A stretch of 64,000 bases of DNA. It comes from Mycobacterium neglectum (GTDB taxonomy: Bacteria > Actinomycetota > Actinomycetes > Mycobacteriales > Mycobacteriaceae). The notes under the pieces are model-generated. The model had not been told where the DNA came from and made no database searches. It worked only from the letters and a program-made list of their open reading frames with translations. Below, one piece after another: positions 8,709 to 18,025 of this stretch (its first letter is position 1; every line of letters begins with the position of its first letter). The translations under genes and the position numbers were made by a program. The stretch covers positions 1 through 64,000 of the forward strand of contig NZ_NVQE01000008.1 of NCBI RefSeq assembly GCF_002591975.1, given 5' to 3'.

Positions 8709-9785
8709 TCAGCGCGTTCCGTTCGGCGGATCCCACGACGGGTCGCCCAATTCGGCGCGAATGACGCCCCACGGATCGGCGTAGATCCCGGGGGCCTTCC
8801 AGTACGCGCCTTTGCGTGTCATCACCGCGCGGACGATCGGCACGATCAGTCGCGCCGGGTGGCGCTTCCAGCCGAACGTGGCGGTGAGTTCGGCCATCAT
8901 CTCCGACCACGAGTAGTGCTGGAACTGCAGCGCTTCCTGTGCGCGCGTGGTGTCCATCCAGTCGGTGACGAACCAGTCGGTCTCGCTGTCTGGGTTGCCG
9001 GGTCGCCCCGGGGGGATCGCGCCCGCCATGCCCAACGCCTCGACGAGGGCCGGTGCGAGATCGCCGTAGCACCGACGGTGTGACTCGTCGCCGGCGATCA
9101 GCAGGATTTCGCCTGCGGCGTCCGCGGTGGTTGCCGCCGCGCACGCCCATGCGACATCGCGGACGTCGACGGTCTGCACCCTGTTGTCAGTCGGCAACGC
9201 GCTCGCGAAGAGCATCGCGTCGGCACTGAGCGGCAGCGCCGACATATCGGCACTGAGCACGCCGCCGAACCGCAGCACCACCCACTCCAGACTCGACGAA
9301 CGGACGATCTCCTCGGCCTCCGCCTTGGTTCCGCTGTAGATGTCGACAGGCCGCATCGGGTCGTCGGTCGTCAGCGGCAGCGGAGTGAGGTGTGGATTGC
9401 GCGGGCCGAACACCGCATTGCTGGACGCGTGGACGAACCGCGGCGGATTCGCTTGCGCCTCGGCGATGCCCACCAACGTCTTCGTGGCATCGACGTTGAC
9501 CCGCCGCGCCAACTTGGGCAGCTTGTAGATCGCGGGCGCGATGATCGCGGCCAGATGGATGATCGCGGACGGAGCGGTTTCGGACACCAACCGCTGAACC
9601 TGCTCGGCGTCGGTGAGGTCGGTCCACCGGAAGCGGACGCCGTCGGGGAGCTTCTGCGCGGCCTTGACGTTGGCGGGTGTTTCCAGGTCGGCGACGACCA
9701 CCGGCCGACCGAGGGCAGCCAGCCGTCGCACGGTCGCCGATCCGACCAGGCCGAAGCCTCCGGTGACGAGCACGGCATCAGACAT
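8709..9785 (-). CDS. NAD-dependent epimerase/dehydratase family (extended SDR)
   Basis: 358 aa extended SDR. TGGFGLVGSATVRRLA is the dinucleotide-binding Rossmann turn, and YSGTK is the active-site Tyr-Lys. Members act on nucleotide sugars or, in actinobacteria, on hydroxysteroids and other cyclic alcohols. The ATG is preceded by a clear AGGAGG. It is divergent from the acyltransferase at 9885, with an inverted repeat between them. A second epimerase-like gene lies at 46913. Confidence 0.87.
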   Translation of the reverse strand: MSDAVLVTGGFGLVGSATVRRLAALGRPVVVADLETPANVKAAQKLPDGVRFRWTDLTDAEQVQRLVSETAPSAIIHLAAIIAPAIYKLPKLARRVNVDATKTLVGIAEAQANPPRFVHASSNAVFGPRNPHLTPLPLTTDDPMRPVDIYSGTKAEAEEIVRSSSLEWVVLRFGGVLSADMSALPLSADAMLFASALPTDNRVQTVDVRDVAWACAAATTADAAGEILLIAGDESHRRCYGDLAPALVEALGMAGAIPPGRPGNPDSETDWFVTDWMDTTRAQEALQFQHYSWSEMMAELTATFGWKRHPARLIVPIVRAVMTRKGAYWKAPGIYADPWGVIRAELGDPSWDPPNGTR

Positions 9786-9807
9786 ATGCCTCCTACCTGC
9801 GGATATG

Positions 9808-9830
9808 GTATTCTCTTTTTTAGAGAGTAC
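9808..9830. promoter_or_regulatory. Inverted repeat in divergent promoter region
   Basis: GTATTCTCT (9808-9816) and AGAGAGTAC (9822-9830) match at 8 of 9 positions around five T residues. It lies between the divergent epimerase and acyltransferase genes, where an operator for both would be expected. The run GTATTCTC followed by T-rich sequence also occurs at the TetR promoter near 18815. Confidence 0.45.
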
Positions 9831-9884
9831 TACTACTCAGTATTACGTCGGGTAGCGGGGCACGAAGTTGGGAACAAACACATC

Positions 9885-10685
9885 ATGAGCGACGCTGCGG
9901 ACAAAAAGGTCGCCAAGTGGGATCCCGATCTCACGCGGCAGATCGTGGACCGGGTCGGCCCACTCATCAAGCGCTACTTCCGTGCGGAGGTGCGCGATCT
10001 GGAGCATGTGCCCACGGCGGGCGGGGCGCTGGTGGTGTCCAACCATTCCGGCGGCATGTTCACACCAGACGTGCTGGTTTTCGCGCCGCAGTTCTACCAG
10101 AAGTTCGGCTACGACCGTCCGGTCTACACACTCGGGCATGACATGATCTTCCTGGGTCCCATCGGGGACTTGCTGCATCGTGCGGGCGTCATCGAGGCAA
10201 ACCGGGACAACGCTGCTCAGGCACTGCGGGACGGCGCCCTCGTACTGGTGTTCCCCGGTGGCGACTACGACTCGTATCGTCCGACCTTCACCGAGAACGT
10301 CGTCGACTTCAACGGCCGCAAGGGATACGTCAGGACCGCGATCGAGACCGGGGTGCCGATCGTGCCGATGGTCTCGATCGGTGCACAGGAGACCCAACTG
10401 TTCCTCGCTCGTGGGGACTCGATCGCCCGGCGGTTGGGCCTCAATCGGCTGCGGGCCGAGATTCTGCCGATCAGCATTGGCTTCCCGTTCGGACTGTCCG
10501 TGTTCTTCCCGCCGAACGTTCCGCTGCCGTCCAAGATCGTGACCCGAATTCTGCAGCCCATTGACATCGCGGCAGAGTTCGGCGAGAACCCCGACATCGA
10601 CATGGTCGATCTCCACGTTCGGGCCGTGATGCAGGAGGCGCTTGACGAACTCGCCCGCGAACGGCGCTTTCCTGTGCTTGGCTGA
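9885..10685 (+). CDS. Lysophospholipid acyltransferase (PlsC-like) family protein
   Basis: 266 aa membrane-associated acyltransferase of the glycerol-phosphate acyltransferase fold. It carries the variant block I SNHSGGMFTPD, in which His is followed by the Asp seven residues later, and the block III-like VFPGGDYDSYRP. Such proteins transfer acyl groups from acyl-CoA to a hydroxyl acceptor. ATG at 9885 was chosen because the sequence before it does not resemble the family. It is followed after 6 bases by an acyl-CoA ligase gene, which could supply its donor. Confidence 0.85.
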   Translation: MSDAADKKVAKWDPDLTRQIVDRVGPLIKRYFRAEVRDLEHVPTAGGALVVSNHSGGMFTPDVLVFAPQFYQKFGYDRPVYTLGHDMIFLGPIGDLLHRAGVIEANRDNAAQALRDGALVLVFPGGDYDSYRPTFTENVVDFNGRKGYVRTAIETGVPIVPMVSIGAQETQLFLARGDSIARRLGLNRLRAEILPISIGFPFGLSVFFPPNVPLPSKIVTRILQPIDIAAEFGENPDIDMVDLHVRAVMQEALDELARERRFPVLG

Positions 10686-10691
10686 CGGATC

Positions 10692-12293
10692 GTGGCCGAC
10701 ACTTTGGGACTCCTTCAAACGCTCTGGCGCGCACGGCTGATAGCACCGATGCGCCCTGACCGCTATCTCCGGATGGGCGCCGCGGTGCGCAGGGTGGGGA
10801 TGACCGCCACCTCGGGCTTCGCGACAGCTGCCCAGCGGTGTCCCGACAGCCCCGGACTGATCGACGAGCGAGGCACGCTCACCTGGAAGCAGATCGACGA
10901 CCGTTGTGACGCGTTGGCCGCCGCGCTGCAGGCCCAATCCGGAGGTGTCCCGAAAACCATTGCGGTGATGTGCCGCAACCACCGCGGGTTCATCGAGGCG
11001 CTGGTGGGGTCCAACAGGATCGGCTCCGACGTGCTGCTTCTCAACACGTCCTTCGCCGGTCCTGCGCTGGCCGAGGTCGTCGAACGCGAGGGCGCCGACA
11101 CCGTCATCTACGACGAGGAGTTCACCGCGATCGTCGACCGGGCGCTGGAAGGCAGACCGGACACCACGCGCATCCTGGGCTGGACCGATCGCACCGACGC
11201 CCCACTGACCGTGGACAAGCTGATCGAACGCCACGCCGGTCAGCGGCCGCAACCCAGCGAGCGCAAGAGCGACATCATTCTGCTCACGTCGGGCACCACC
11301 GGAACACCCAAGGGGGCCAAGCGATCTGCGGGCAGCGGCGGAACGGGTGACCTGAAGGCGGTGCTCGACCGCACCCCGTGGCGCGCGGAGGAACCCATTG
11401 TGATCGTCGCGCCGATGTTCCACGCGTGGGGGTTCTCGCAGTTGTTGTTCGCGGCGCTGTTGGCCTGCCCGATCGTCACTCGCCGCAGGTTCGACCCGGA
11501 AGCGACGCTGGAGCTGATCGATCGCCACAGCGCGACGGGTCTGGCGGTGGTTCCCGTCATGTTCGACCGCATCATGGATCTGCCCGAGGATGTGCGCAAC
11601 CGGTACAGCGCCAGGTCTTTACGTTTCGCCACTGCGTCGGGGTCACGCATGCGTCCCGATGTGGTGATCAAGTTCATGGACCAGTTCGGCGACGTGATCT
11701 ACAACAACTACAACGCCACCGAGGCGGGCATGATCGCGACCGCGACGCCGGCGGATCTGCGCGCCGCACCCGATACGGCGGGAAAACCCGCTGACGGCAC
11801 CGAGATCCGGATCGTCGACGAAGACTTCAACGAGGTGCCCACCGGTGAGACCGGGCAGATCTTCGTCCGCAGCGGAACACTGTTCGACGGGTACACCTCC
11901 GGTACGACCAAGGACTTCCACGACGGCTTCATGGCATCGGGGGATATGGGTTACCTCGACGCGCAGGGCCGACTGTTCGTGGTGGGCCGCGACGACGAGA
12001 TGATCGTCTCCGGTGGCGAGAACGTCTACCCGATCGAGGTCGAGAAGGCGTTGTCCGCGCACGAAGAGGTGTCCGAGGCCACGGTGCTCGGGGTCGACGA
12101 CGAGCAGTACGGTCAACGGCTCGTCGCGTTCGTGGTGCTCGAGGCGGGGGCGTCGACGACACCGGACGCTCTCAAACAGCACGTACGGGACAACCTCGCG
12201 AATTACAAAGTGCCGCGCGAGATCACGGTGCTCGACGAGTTGCCCCGGGGTAGTACCGGCAAAATTCTGCGCAACGAACTTCGCAACTCGTGA
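10692..12293 (+). CDS. AMP-dependent acyl-CoA synthetase/ligase
   Basis: 533 aa ANL-family adenylating enzyme that activates a fatty or cyclic acid to its CoA thioester. Motifs in order: LLTSGTTGTPKGAKR (ATP loop), YNNYNATEAG, SGDMGYLDAQGR, GRDDEMIVSGGENVYP and the C-terminal PRGSTGKILRNEL with the catalytic lysine. GTG start, co-transcribed with the acyltransferase. Its stop is one base from the end of the convergent WS/DGAT gene. FadD-like; chain length or ring preference cannot be read. Confidence 0.92.
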   Translation: MADTLGLLQTLWRARLIAPMRPDRYLRMGAAVRRVGMTATSGFATAAQRCPDSPGLIDERGTLTWKQIDDRCDALAAALQAQSGGVPKTIAVMCRNHRGFIEALVGSNRIGSDVLLLNTSFAGPALAEVVEREGADTVIYDEEFTAIVDRALEGRPDTTRILGWTDRTDAPLTVDKLIERHAGQRPQPSERKSDIILLTSGTTGTPKGAKRSAGSGGTGDLKAVLDRTPWRAEEPIVIVAPMFHAWGFSQLLFAALLACPIVTRRRFDPEATLELIDRHSATGLAVVPVMFDRIMDLPEDVRNRYSARSLRFATASGSRMRPDVVIKFMDQFGDVIYNNYNATEAGMIATATPADLRAAPDTAGKPADGTEIRIVDEDFNEVPTGETGQIFVRSGTLFDGYTSGTTKDFHDGFMASGDMGYLDAQGRLFVVGRDDEMIVSGGENVYPIEVEKALSAHEEVSEATVLGVDDEQYGQRLVAFVVLEAGASTTPDALKQHVRDNLANYKVPREITVLDELPRGSTGKILRNELRNS

Positions 12294-12294
12294 C

Positions 12295-13728
12295 CTAACC
12301 GACCGCGGGCGCAGGCGCCATCGCGGTGTCGACGGTGCTCAGCGGCGGCAGCCCGGCGGCGGCACGGATCTCGGTCAGACCGTGGACCATCGCGTCGGTC
12401 GCCTCGTGGATGTCGTCGAAGGTCTCGTCATCGGACAGTATCGAGATGTCGACCTGGTCGACGTAGCTCCAGACCGTCATGTTGAAGGCGCTGCCCGCCG
12501 AGAGCACCCCGATCGAGTAGATCTCGCTGACCGGCGCGCCGCCGATGTGGCCGCGCTCGCGTGGACCGGGAACGCTCGACACCGCGACATTCATCAGCCT
12601 GTTGTGTGCGGCTCGCTTGGACTGCCACCGAAGTAGCACCGGGGTCAGCGGAGGGGGCAGATACTCCATCATCTGCCCCTGCAGCTTCGGTCCGAGGAGT
12701 TCGTAGTCCTCTTTCGCCCGCGCGGTCGACAACGCTGTCAGCCGCACCCGCTCGAGTGCGTCGTCGATGTGGATGGGCAACGACACCGACAGCCCGCCGA
12801 TCTCATTGCCGGTGACCCGATCCGGTGACAGGTCGGTACTGACCGGCACCGACGCCATCAGCGGGCGGTCCGCGCGTCCGTCATAGCGCAACAACAGTTC
12901 ACGCAGTCCGCCGGCCGCCGTCGCCAGCACTATGTCGTTGAACGTCACGCCGAGCGCTTTGGCCGTCTCCTTGACTTCGGCCAACGACAGTGACGCCGTC
13001 GCGAACGTCCGTGCCGGAGAGACCACATGGTTGAGGAAAGTGGGTGGTGTCTTGAACATCTTGGCCAGGTCCGGATGATCGCTGCGCTCTTTCGTGCGCC
13101 GACGCAGCCGAGAGATTCCCCGCGCGGCATCGCGTGCCAACTGGGGCAGCGCGGCGACATGCGCGACGTGGTCGCGGCCCGCCGCTGCCAGTAGTTCGGA
13201 CGTCGACGGGTCCTCACACACCGGGTACTCATCGCTTTCGTCGGCGGCCGAGCCGGACAGGTCCATCAAACGGGCGAGCAGATTGGCCGAGGCCACCCCG
13301 TCAGCCAAGGTGTGGTGCACCTTGCCGATGAGCGCGAAACGGTCGTCGGCCATGCCCTCGGCGAAATGGAACTCCCACAGCGGGCGGCTGCGGTCCAGCG
13401 GTGTGCTCGCGATCTGACCGATCACTTCGTCGAGTTCGCGACGGCCGCCAGGAGCGGGCACCTGCACGCGACGCAGGTGGTAGTCGAGGTCGACCGGACA
13501 GTCTTCCAACCACATGGGGTGGTGCAGTTTCCACGGGATGTCGATCAGCCGGTATCGCAGCGGTTCGAGTAGGTGCAGTCGGTGTGCAACGGTCTTTGTG
13601 AACACGTCGAAGGCGAACCCACCCGGATAGTCGGCGGCGTGGATGATCGCCACCTTCAGCGTGTGGGTGTGCAGATTAGGCGTCTCGCTGTACAGCAGCA
13701 TCGCATCCATGCCATTGAGTCGCTTCAC
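12295..13728 (-). CDS. Wax ester synthase/diacylglycerol acyltransferase (WS/DGAT)
   Basis: 477 aa WS/DGAT, which esterifies alcohols or diacylglycerol with acyl-CoA to make storage lipid. The active-site HHTLADG (H138, H139, D143) is intact. The PLWEF and FNDIVLA motifs are present, and the N-terminus (KRLNGMDAMLLYSE) matches the family. GTG at 13728 is used with AAAGG upstream; the frame is open to 14037, but that part lies over the neighbouring kinase and is not family-like. Last gene of the P450, SDR, kinase, WS/DGAT run. Mycobacteria carry many paralogues. Confidence 0.93.
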   Translation of the reverse strand: MKRLNGMDAMLLYSETPNLHTHTLKVAIIHAADYPGGFAFDVFTKTVAHRLHLLEPLRYRLIDIPWKLHHPMWLEDCPVDLDYHLRRVQVPAPGGRRELDEVIGQIASTPLDRSRPLWEFHFAEGMADDRFALIGKVHHTLADGVASANLLARLMDLSGSAADESDEYPVCEDPSTSELLAAAGRDHVAHVAALPQLARDAARGISRLRRRTKERSDHPDLAKMFKTPPTFLNHVVSPARTFATASLSLAEVKETAKALGVTFNDIVLATAAGGLRELLLRYDGRADRPLMASVPVSTDLSPDRVTGNEIGGLSVSLPIHIDDALERVRLTALSTARAKEDYELLGPKLQGQMMEYLPPPLTPVLLRWQSKRAAHNRLMNVAVSSVPGPRERGHIGGAPVSEIYSIGVLSAGSAFNMTVWSYVDQVDISILSDDETFDDIHEATDAMVHGLTEIRAAAGLPPLSTVDTAMAPAPAVG

Positions 13729-13819
13729 ACCCCACCCTTTCGGACGGGTCCTATGCAACCACCCTCCAACCATGATCTCCGAGGTTTCGGCGAACGGGCG
13801 GGCGCAGCGGGGACGTGTT

Positions 13820-14893
13820 CTAGGTGCTGATGGCGTCCAGCGCTGTGCGCGTCTCGAGGTCGATGAATGCGGCGCCGTACCGCTGGGCCAACGCGAGACA
13901 GATGTCGGCCCCCTGCCAGGCGTCCCCGCCGGACAGCGTCGCCATCCAGATCGCCAGCCCGTGCGCGACGGATGCGCGGTAACGCAGCCACACCTCGTCG
14001 GCGCCGGGCAGCTCGTCGGCGGGCAGATCGAGGGCACCGCGGTATTCGTTGAGCAGGTCCCGTTCTCCGGCCCTGCGGTCCTCGATGGTGAGCGCGCCTT
14101 GCAGGAAGTAACCGAGATCGAGCGACCAGTTTCCGCGCCGGGCCATCTGCCAATCCAGGAACCCGACCTCGTCGTTCGGCAGGACGTACGTGTTGCCGAT
14201 GTGGGGGTCGCCGTGCAGCAGCGTCTGGGTGGAACGGGTCAGGCTGCCGATGTAGCGGGCCCAGATATCGACGAAGAGATCGGTTCCACTGAGCGCGAGA
14301 ATCTCGGGCGCCACGGTGTCGCCCAGCCGCTCGTTGGCGATGTGCAACGGCGCGTACTGCATGCCTTCGAATGCGACGAACGGTTCGAGCCAGCCGAGCG
14401 TCGGAAAGGTGTCGAGGCGGTCACCCCAAAACTGGCTGTGCATGCGCGCGAGCCCGCGCACCCCACTCGCTACCTGATCGATCGACATCGGACGAGTCGA
14501 GTCTCGCGGGTCCGCACCCCTGGCGACGACGTCCTCCATGACCATCAAGAAGTTCGAGCGATCCTCGTCGATCAGCGCCGTGTAGACGGTCGGGTGGTCG
14601 AGCGGTAGCTCGACGCCCGAGGTGAACAGTCGCGGTTCGTGATACAGCCCGCTCGTCAGCGCGACGAGCTCGGCGTGGTCGGGGTCGACGGCCTTGGCGA
14701 ACACCGTCGCCGGGCCTGACCCAGCCGAATACGTCAGCGCCAACCGCGCCCTCTTGTTGGTGCCGTCGTCGCGGAGCACCACGCTCACCCCGTCGACCAC
14801 GGCCTCGGGATGGTGCCGCGCTAACGCGGCCGTCATCCAATCCGGCGTGATGTCATCCCATCCCCGTGGGAGCGAGAGCTCTGCGACAGTCAC
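13820..14893 (-). CDS. Phosphotransferase (APH/choline-kinase fold) family protein
   Basis: 357 aa protein-kinase-like small-molecule kinase. The catalytic loop TLLHGDPHIGN and the Mg-binding FLDWQMA are present. Such mycobacterial proteins are often labelled aminoglycoside phosphotransferases, but the context is lipid catabolism, not resistance. It sits between a mycofactocin-type SDR (11 bases upstream) and a WS/DGAT gene (91 bases downstream). GTG start. It is not the ACAD11-type kinase seen at 39958; the sequence around the active site differs. Confidence 0.85.
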   Translation of the reverse strand: MTVAELSLPRGWDDITPDWMTAALARHHPEAVVDGVSVVLRDDGTNKRARLALTYSAGSGPATVFAKAVDPDHAELVALTSGLYHEPRLFTSGVELPLDHPTVYTALIDEDRSNFLMVMEDVVARGADPRDSTRPMSIDQVASGVRGLARMHSQFWGDRLDTFPTLGWLEPFVAFEGMQYAPLHIANERLGDTVAPEILALSGTDLFVDIWARYIGSLTRSTQTLLHGDPHIGNTYVLPNDEVGFLDWQMARRGNWSLDLGYFLQGALTIEDRRAGERDLLNEYRGALDLPADELPGADEVWLRYRASVAHGLAIWMATLSGGDAWQGADICLALAQRYGAAFIDLETRTALDAIST

Positions 14894-14904
14894 TGTGGGT
14901 CAGC

Positions 14905-15744
14905 CTATTTCAGACAACTGCCGCCGTCGACGGGCAGGGTCACACCCGTGACATAGCGCGCCTCGTCGGAGGCCAGGAACAGCACGGCGTTCGCGACGTC
15001 CTCGGGCTCGACCCAGCCGATGGGCAGCGTATGCATCATCTGTCCGACGACCTTCATGTCCTCGGGGCCCGGGTTCTCCAGATCGGGACGGAACAGCCGC
15101 ATAGTGCCGTCGTTCATGAACAAGGGTGTGTTCACGTTGGTCGGGTGCACCGAGTTGACGCGGATGTTCTGGGCGCCGAGTTCGACGGCGAAGGTGCGCA
15201 TCAGGCCCACCACACCGTGTTTGGCGGCGACGTAATGGCCGGTGTGCGGATAGGCCTTCAGGCCGCCAACGGAGCTGGTCAGGATGATCGAGCCGCCGCG
15301 GCCGCCCTCGAGGACGTGCGGCACGCCGGCCTTGACGGTCTTCCATACCCCGCCGAGGTTGATGTCGATCATGGCGGTCCAGTCGACTTCACTTGTCTTG
15401 TCCAGTGTTTGGCCACCGTTGCCGATGCCGGCGTTGGCAACGATGATGTCCAACCGACCCAGCTGCTCGACGCCAGCATCGACCGCAGCCTTCAGTGCGT
15501 CGTAATCGCGGACGTCGACCTCAGCGGTGTAGATGCGACGGTTGTGGCCCTTCACCAGATCGGCGGTCTCGGCCAGGTCTTCGGGGGAGGACGCCTCGAT
15601 CAGGTCGACGGTGTCGATCTTCTTGCAGATATCGACTGCGATGATGTCGGCGCCTTCGGAGGCCAGTCGCACCGCGTGCGCGCGACCCTGTCCGCGTGCC
15701 GCGCCGGTGATGAACGCGACCTTGCCTTCTACACGTCCTGCCAT
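14905..15744 (-). CDS. Mycofactocin-coupled SDR family oxidoreductase
   Basis: 279 aa SDR with GAARGQGRAHAVRLA at the cofactor site and an extended loop (DICKKIDTVDLI and what follows) typical of SDRs whose nicotinamide is thought to stay bound and be recycled by mycofactocin. Catalytic ILTSSVGG and YVAAK are present. It should oxidise an alcohol, plausibly the product of the P450 encoded just upstream (51 bases). ATG with AAGGA upstream. No mycofactocin biosynthesis gene is in the window. Confidence 0.9.
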   Translation of the reverse strand: MAGRVEGKVAFITGAARGQGRAHAVRLASEGADIIAVDICKKIDTVDLIEASSPEDLAETADLVKGHNRRIYTAEVDVRDYDALKAAVDAGVEQLGRLDIIVANAGIGNGGQTLDKTSEVDWTAMIDINLGGVWKTVKAGVPHVLEGGRGGSIILTSSVGGLKAYPHTGHYVAAKHGVVGLMRTFAVELGAQNIRVNSVHPTNVNTPLFMNDGTMRLFRPDLENPGPEDMKVVGQMMHTLPIGWVEPEDVANAVLFLASDEARYVTGVTLPVDGGSCLK

Positions 15745-15795
15745 GTCTTTGGTGTCCTTCGGTGGTGGTGGGTGTTATCGATATTCAGAAAAAAT

Positions 15796-17007
15796 TCAGG
15801 AAACGAAGGTGGGCATGGATTTCCAGCCACGAACCGCCGTGGTCTGGGAAGGATGCGCGTTCGGCCAGTCGACCTCCCACGTCGGGAATCTCTTGAGGAT
15901 CTCCTCGAGCGCGATGCGACCCTCGAGGCGCGCCAACGCATTACCCATGCAGAAATGGGTGCCAGCGCCGAATGTCATGTGCGAGTGCTGCTCTCGGTGG
16001 ATGTCGAACACATCGCCATTCGGAGGGAAGCGCCGCTGGTCACGGTTGGCGGCGCCGATCAGCAGCAGAATCGCGCTGCCCTCCGGGACCGTCTGACCGT
16101 AGTGCTCAGTGTCACGCGCGACGTAGCGGGCCATCTGCAGGGCCGGTGGCTCCCAGCGCAAGATCTCCTCGATCGCCTGTGGAATCAGGGCGGGGTTCTC
16201 CACCAGTTCCCGACGCTGGTCGGGGTTTTCGGCCAACGTCTTACCCGCCCAGCCGATCAGTCGGGTCGTGGTCTCTGCCCCCGCCGTCGCGACGACGGTC
16301 AGGTACATGAGCAGCTCTTCTCGCCGCAGCCGCCGCACGGTACCGGTCTCGTCGGTGAATTCGACGTTCAGCAGGTCCGTCATGATGTCATCGGAAGGAT
16401 GTTCGGTGCGGTAGTCGATGAACTCGGCGAACACCTCGCCGGTGGCCATCAGGTCGAGTTCCTTGCTCTCCAGGGTGGCTTCTCCGTGGTCGGCGACCCG
16501 GCGCTGATGCTCTTCAGGAATGCCCAGCAGCATCCCGATCACTTTCATGGGCATCTGCTCGCCGAGGTCGTTGACGAAATCGAATCGGCCGGTGCCCACC
16601 AGAGGGTCGAGGCAGCGGGCGGTGAACTCGCGGATCTGCGGTTCCAGGGCCAACACCTTGCGTGGCGTGAACATCCGCGATAGCAAGTTGCGCTGGATGT
16701 TGTGGAGCGGTGGATCCTCGAAAATCAGTGTGCCGGGCGGGATCTCCATACCGGACTTGATGATCTCGAGCAGGGCACCGCGACCGGAGATGAACGTCTC
16801 GTGGTCGATCAGCGCCTTGTTGACATCGTCGTAGCGGCTCAACGCGTAGAAGTCATGCTTGTCGTTGTAGTACAGCGGTGCTTCTTCGCGGATTCGGGCG
16901 AACACCGGGTACGGGTTCATGTTCAGCTCGACGCTGTACGGGTCGTAGTACAGCTCGTCCGCTGTCGCGGCATCCTGCACGTCGGAGTTTTCAGCACTGA
17001 TCGTCAC
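15796..17007 (-). CDS. Cytochrome P450
   Basis: 403 aa soluble bacterial P450. I-helix ATAGAETTT, ExxR motif EEILR and the heme loop FGAGTHFCMG with ligand C353 are all intact. It hydroxylates a hydrophobic substrate, using a ferredoxin and reductase encoded elsewhere. GTG at 17007 has AGAGG at good spacing; a longer frame to 17064 would put the operator-like repeat inside the gene. First gene of the P450, SDR, kinase, WS/DGAT run. A second P450 lies at 62169. Confidence 0.93.
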   Translation of the reverse strand: MTISAENSDVQDAATADELYYDPYSVELNMNPYPVFARIREEAPLYYNDKHDFYALSRYDDVNKALIDHETFISGRGALLEIIKSGMEIPPGTLIFEDPPLHNIQRNLLSRMFTPRKVLALEPQIREFTARCLDPLVGTGRFDFVNDLGEQMPMKVIGMLLGIPEEHQRRVADHGEATLESKELDLMATGEVFAEFIDYRTEHPSDDIMTDLLNVEFTDETGTVRRLRREELLMYLTVVATAGAETTTRLIGWAGKTLAENPDQRRELVENPALIPQAIEEILRWEPPALQMARYVARDTEHYGQTVPEGSAILLLIGAANRDQRRFPPNGDVFDIHREQHSHMTFGAGTHFCMGNALARLEGRIALEEILKRFPTWEVDWPNAHPSQTTAVRGWKSMPTFVS

Positions 17008-17030
17008 GGGTCGCCTCTCGCTGGACCAGG

Positions 17031-17069
17031 GAGTTGTAAGACAAATGGCTGCAATCTGTCTCACAACTC
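17031..17069. promoter_or_regulatory. Operator-like inverted repeat upstream of P450
   Basis: GAGTTGTAAGACA (17031-17043) and TGTCTCACAACTC (17057-17069) match at 12 of 13 positions around a 13-base spacer. Lying 24 bases before the P450 start, it could bind a dimeric regulator such as the TetR at 18026. Confidence 0.55.
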
Positions 17070-17147
17070 TGGCATCGGCGCCGCAATGGTGTCAACAGCA
17101 GACTCGTTTCGGGCAATTTATACTCTCCGCTTAACAGAATCGGCTTC

Positions 17148-17966
17148 TCATTGTGCGTCCGCGAAGCGTAAAAGGGCCTCCTGGCCGTACGACGCGACCA
17201 GTACGCCGTCCTCGGTGAGCACGTCGCCGCGACCGAAGCTCCGGCCATGCGCCAGCGCCGGGCTGTGCTGGCGCAACAGCAACCAGCCGTCGGTACGGAA
17301 GGGGCGATGGAACCACACGGTGTGCGAGGTGACGGCCGAGGTGAACGTCGTGCCATTGCCGCGCTGGTCTGCGCCGTCGATCGGACGCAGCGCCGTGCCG
17401 ATCAGCGTCAGATCCGTGGCGTAGGCCGCCAGGGCCTGCGCCAATTCGGGGTCGACCGCCGGCGTGCGCATCCAGAACTCGAATTGCGGCGGGCCGGTTG
17501 TGGCGACGTTGAGGTCGACCGCCGCCCGCGTCTCCCAGGGGATCAAGTCGAGCGGGATCTCATACTCGGGGCCGAGCACCGGTCCGGCGTCTTCGATGTC
17601 TTGGCGCTCGGGGCCGCCTTCAACGGCATGCATGCTGATCGTCGCAGTCGCGATGACGCCACGGCTCTGCGTCGCGGTGATGGTGACCGCGGCGAACGAC
17701 CGTCCTTCGTGGGCACGAAGGGCCTGATAGCGGACCGGCTCGTCGGCCCGGCCCTCCCGAGTGAACACCGCGTGCTGGGATTTGACGACCTTGTCCGGGC
17801 AGGTCAGCGAGGCGATCCGGAGAAACTGGCCAAGGAGTTGGCCACCGAACACCCGGTGGTAATCCAGCTGCTGGTTTCGGCCCTCGAACTCTGCCGTTCC
17901 GCCGTTGTCCGTGGACGTTTCGACGATGTCCAGGCATCCGAGCAGATCGGTCCAGAGATCGGGCAC
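17148..17966 (-). CDS. Acyl-CoA thioesterase (TesB-like, double hotdog)
   Basis: 272 aa, close to the length of bacterial thioesterase II, which hydrolyses acyl-CoA to free acid and CoA. YHRVFGGQLLGQ and HAVFTREGRADEP are family hallmarks of the N-terminal hotdog. SHTVWFHRPFRTDGW and the final HGRSFGRGDV mark the C-terminal hotdog. GTG start. It lies 59 bases downstream of the TetR gene on the same strand and 140 bases before the P450, so it may be co-transcribed with the regulator. Confidence 0.9.
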   Translation of the reverse strand: MPDLWTDLLGCLDIVETSTDNGGTAEFEGRNQQLDYHRVFGGQLLGQFLRIASLTCPDKVVKSQHAVFTREGRADEPVRYQALRAHEGRSFAAVTITATQSRGVIATATISMHAVEGGPERQDIEDAGPVLGPEYEIPLDLIPWETRAAVDLNVATTGPPQFEFWMRTPAVDPELAQALAAYATDLTLIGTALRPIDGADQRGNGTTFTSAVTSHTVWFHRPFRTDGWLLLRQHSPALAHGRSFGRGDVLTEDGVLVASYGQEALLRFADAQ

Positions 17967-18025
17967 CCGCCCAGTGTAAGTCAGATTCTCTCGGACGAGA
18001 ACGTAATTCTCGGGTCCGGTTCAGG

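Noticed and set aside
9843..11528. A 561-codon open frame on the minus strand over the acyltransferase and ligase genes
   Set aside because: It is antisense to two clear family genes, rich in Arg/His/Gly in shadow fashion, and has no recognisable domain.
13729..14037. N-terminal extension of the WS/DGAT frame
   Set aside because: The extension overlaps the kinase gene, is low-complexity and does not match the family, which begins at KRLNGMDAM.
13820..14893. Aminoglycoside resistance gene
   Set aside because: Only the kinase fold matches; the operon context (P450, SDR, WS/DGAT) points to lipid metabolism.
14866..16683. A 605-codon open frame on the plus strand
   Set aside because: It lies antisense to the kinase, SDR and P450 genes, which have intact motifs; typical of high-GC DNA.
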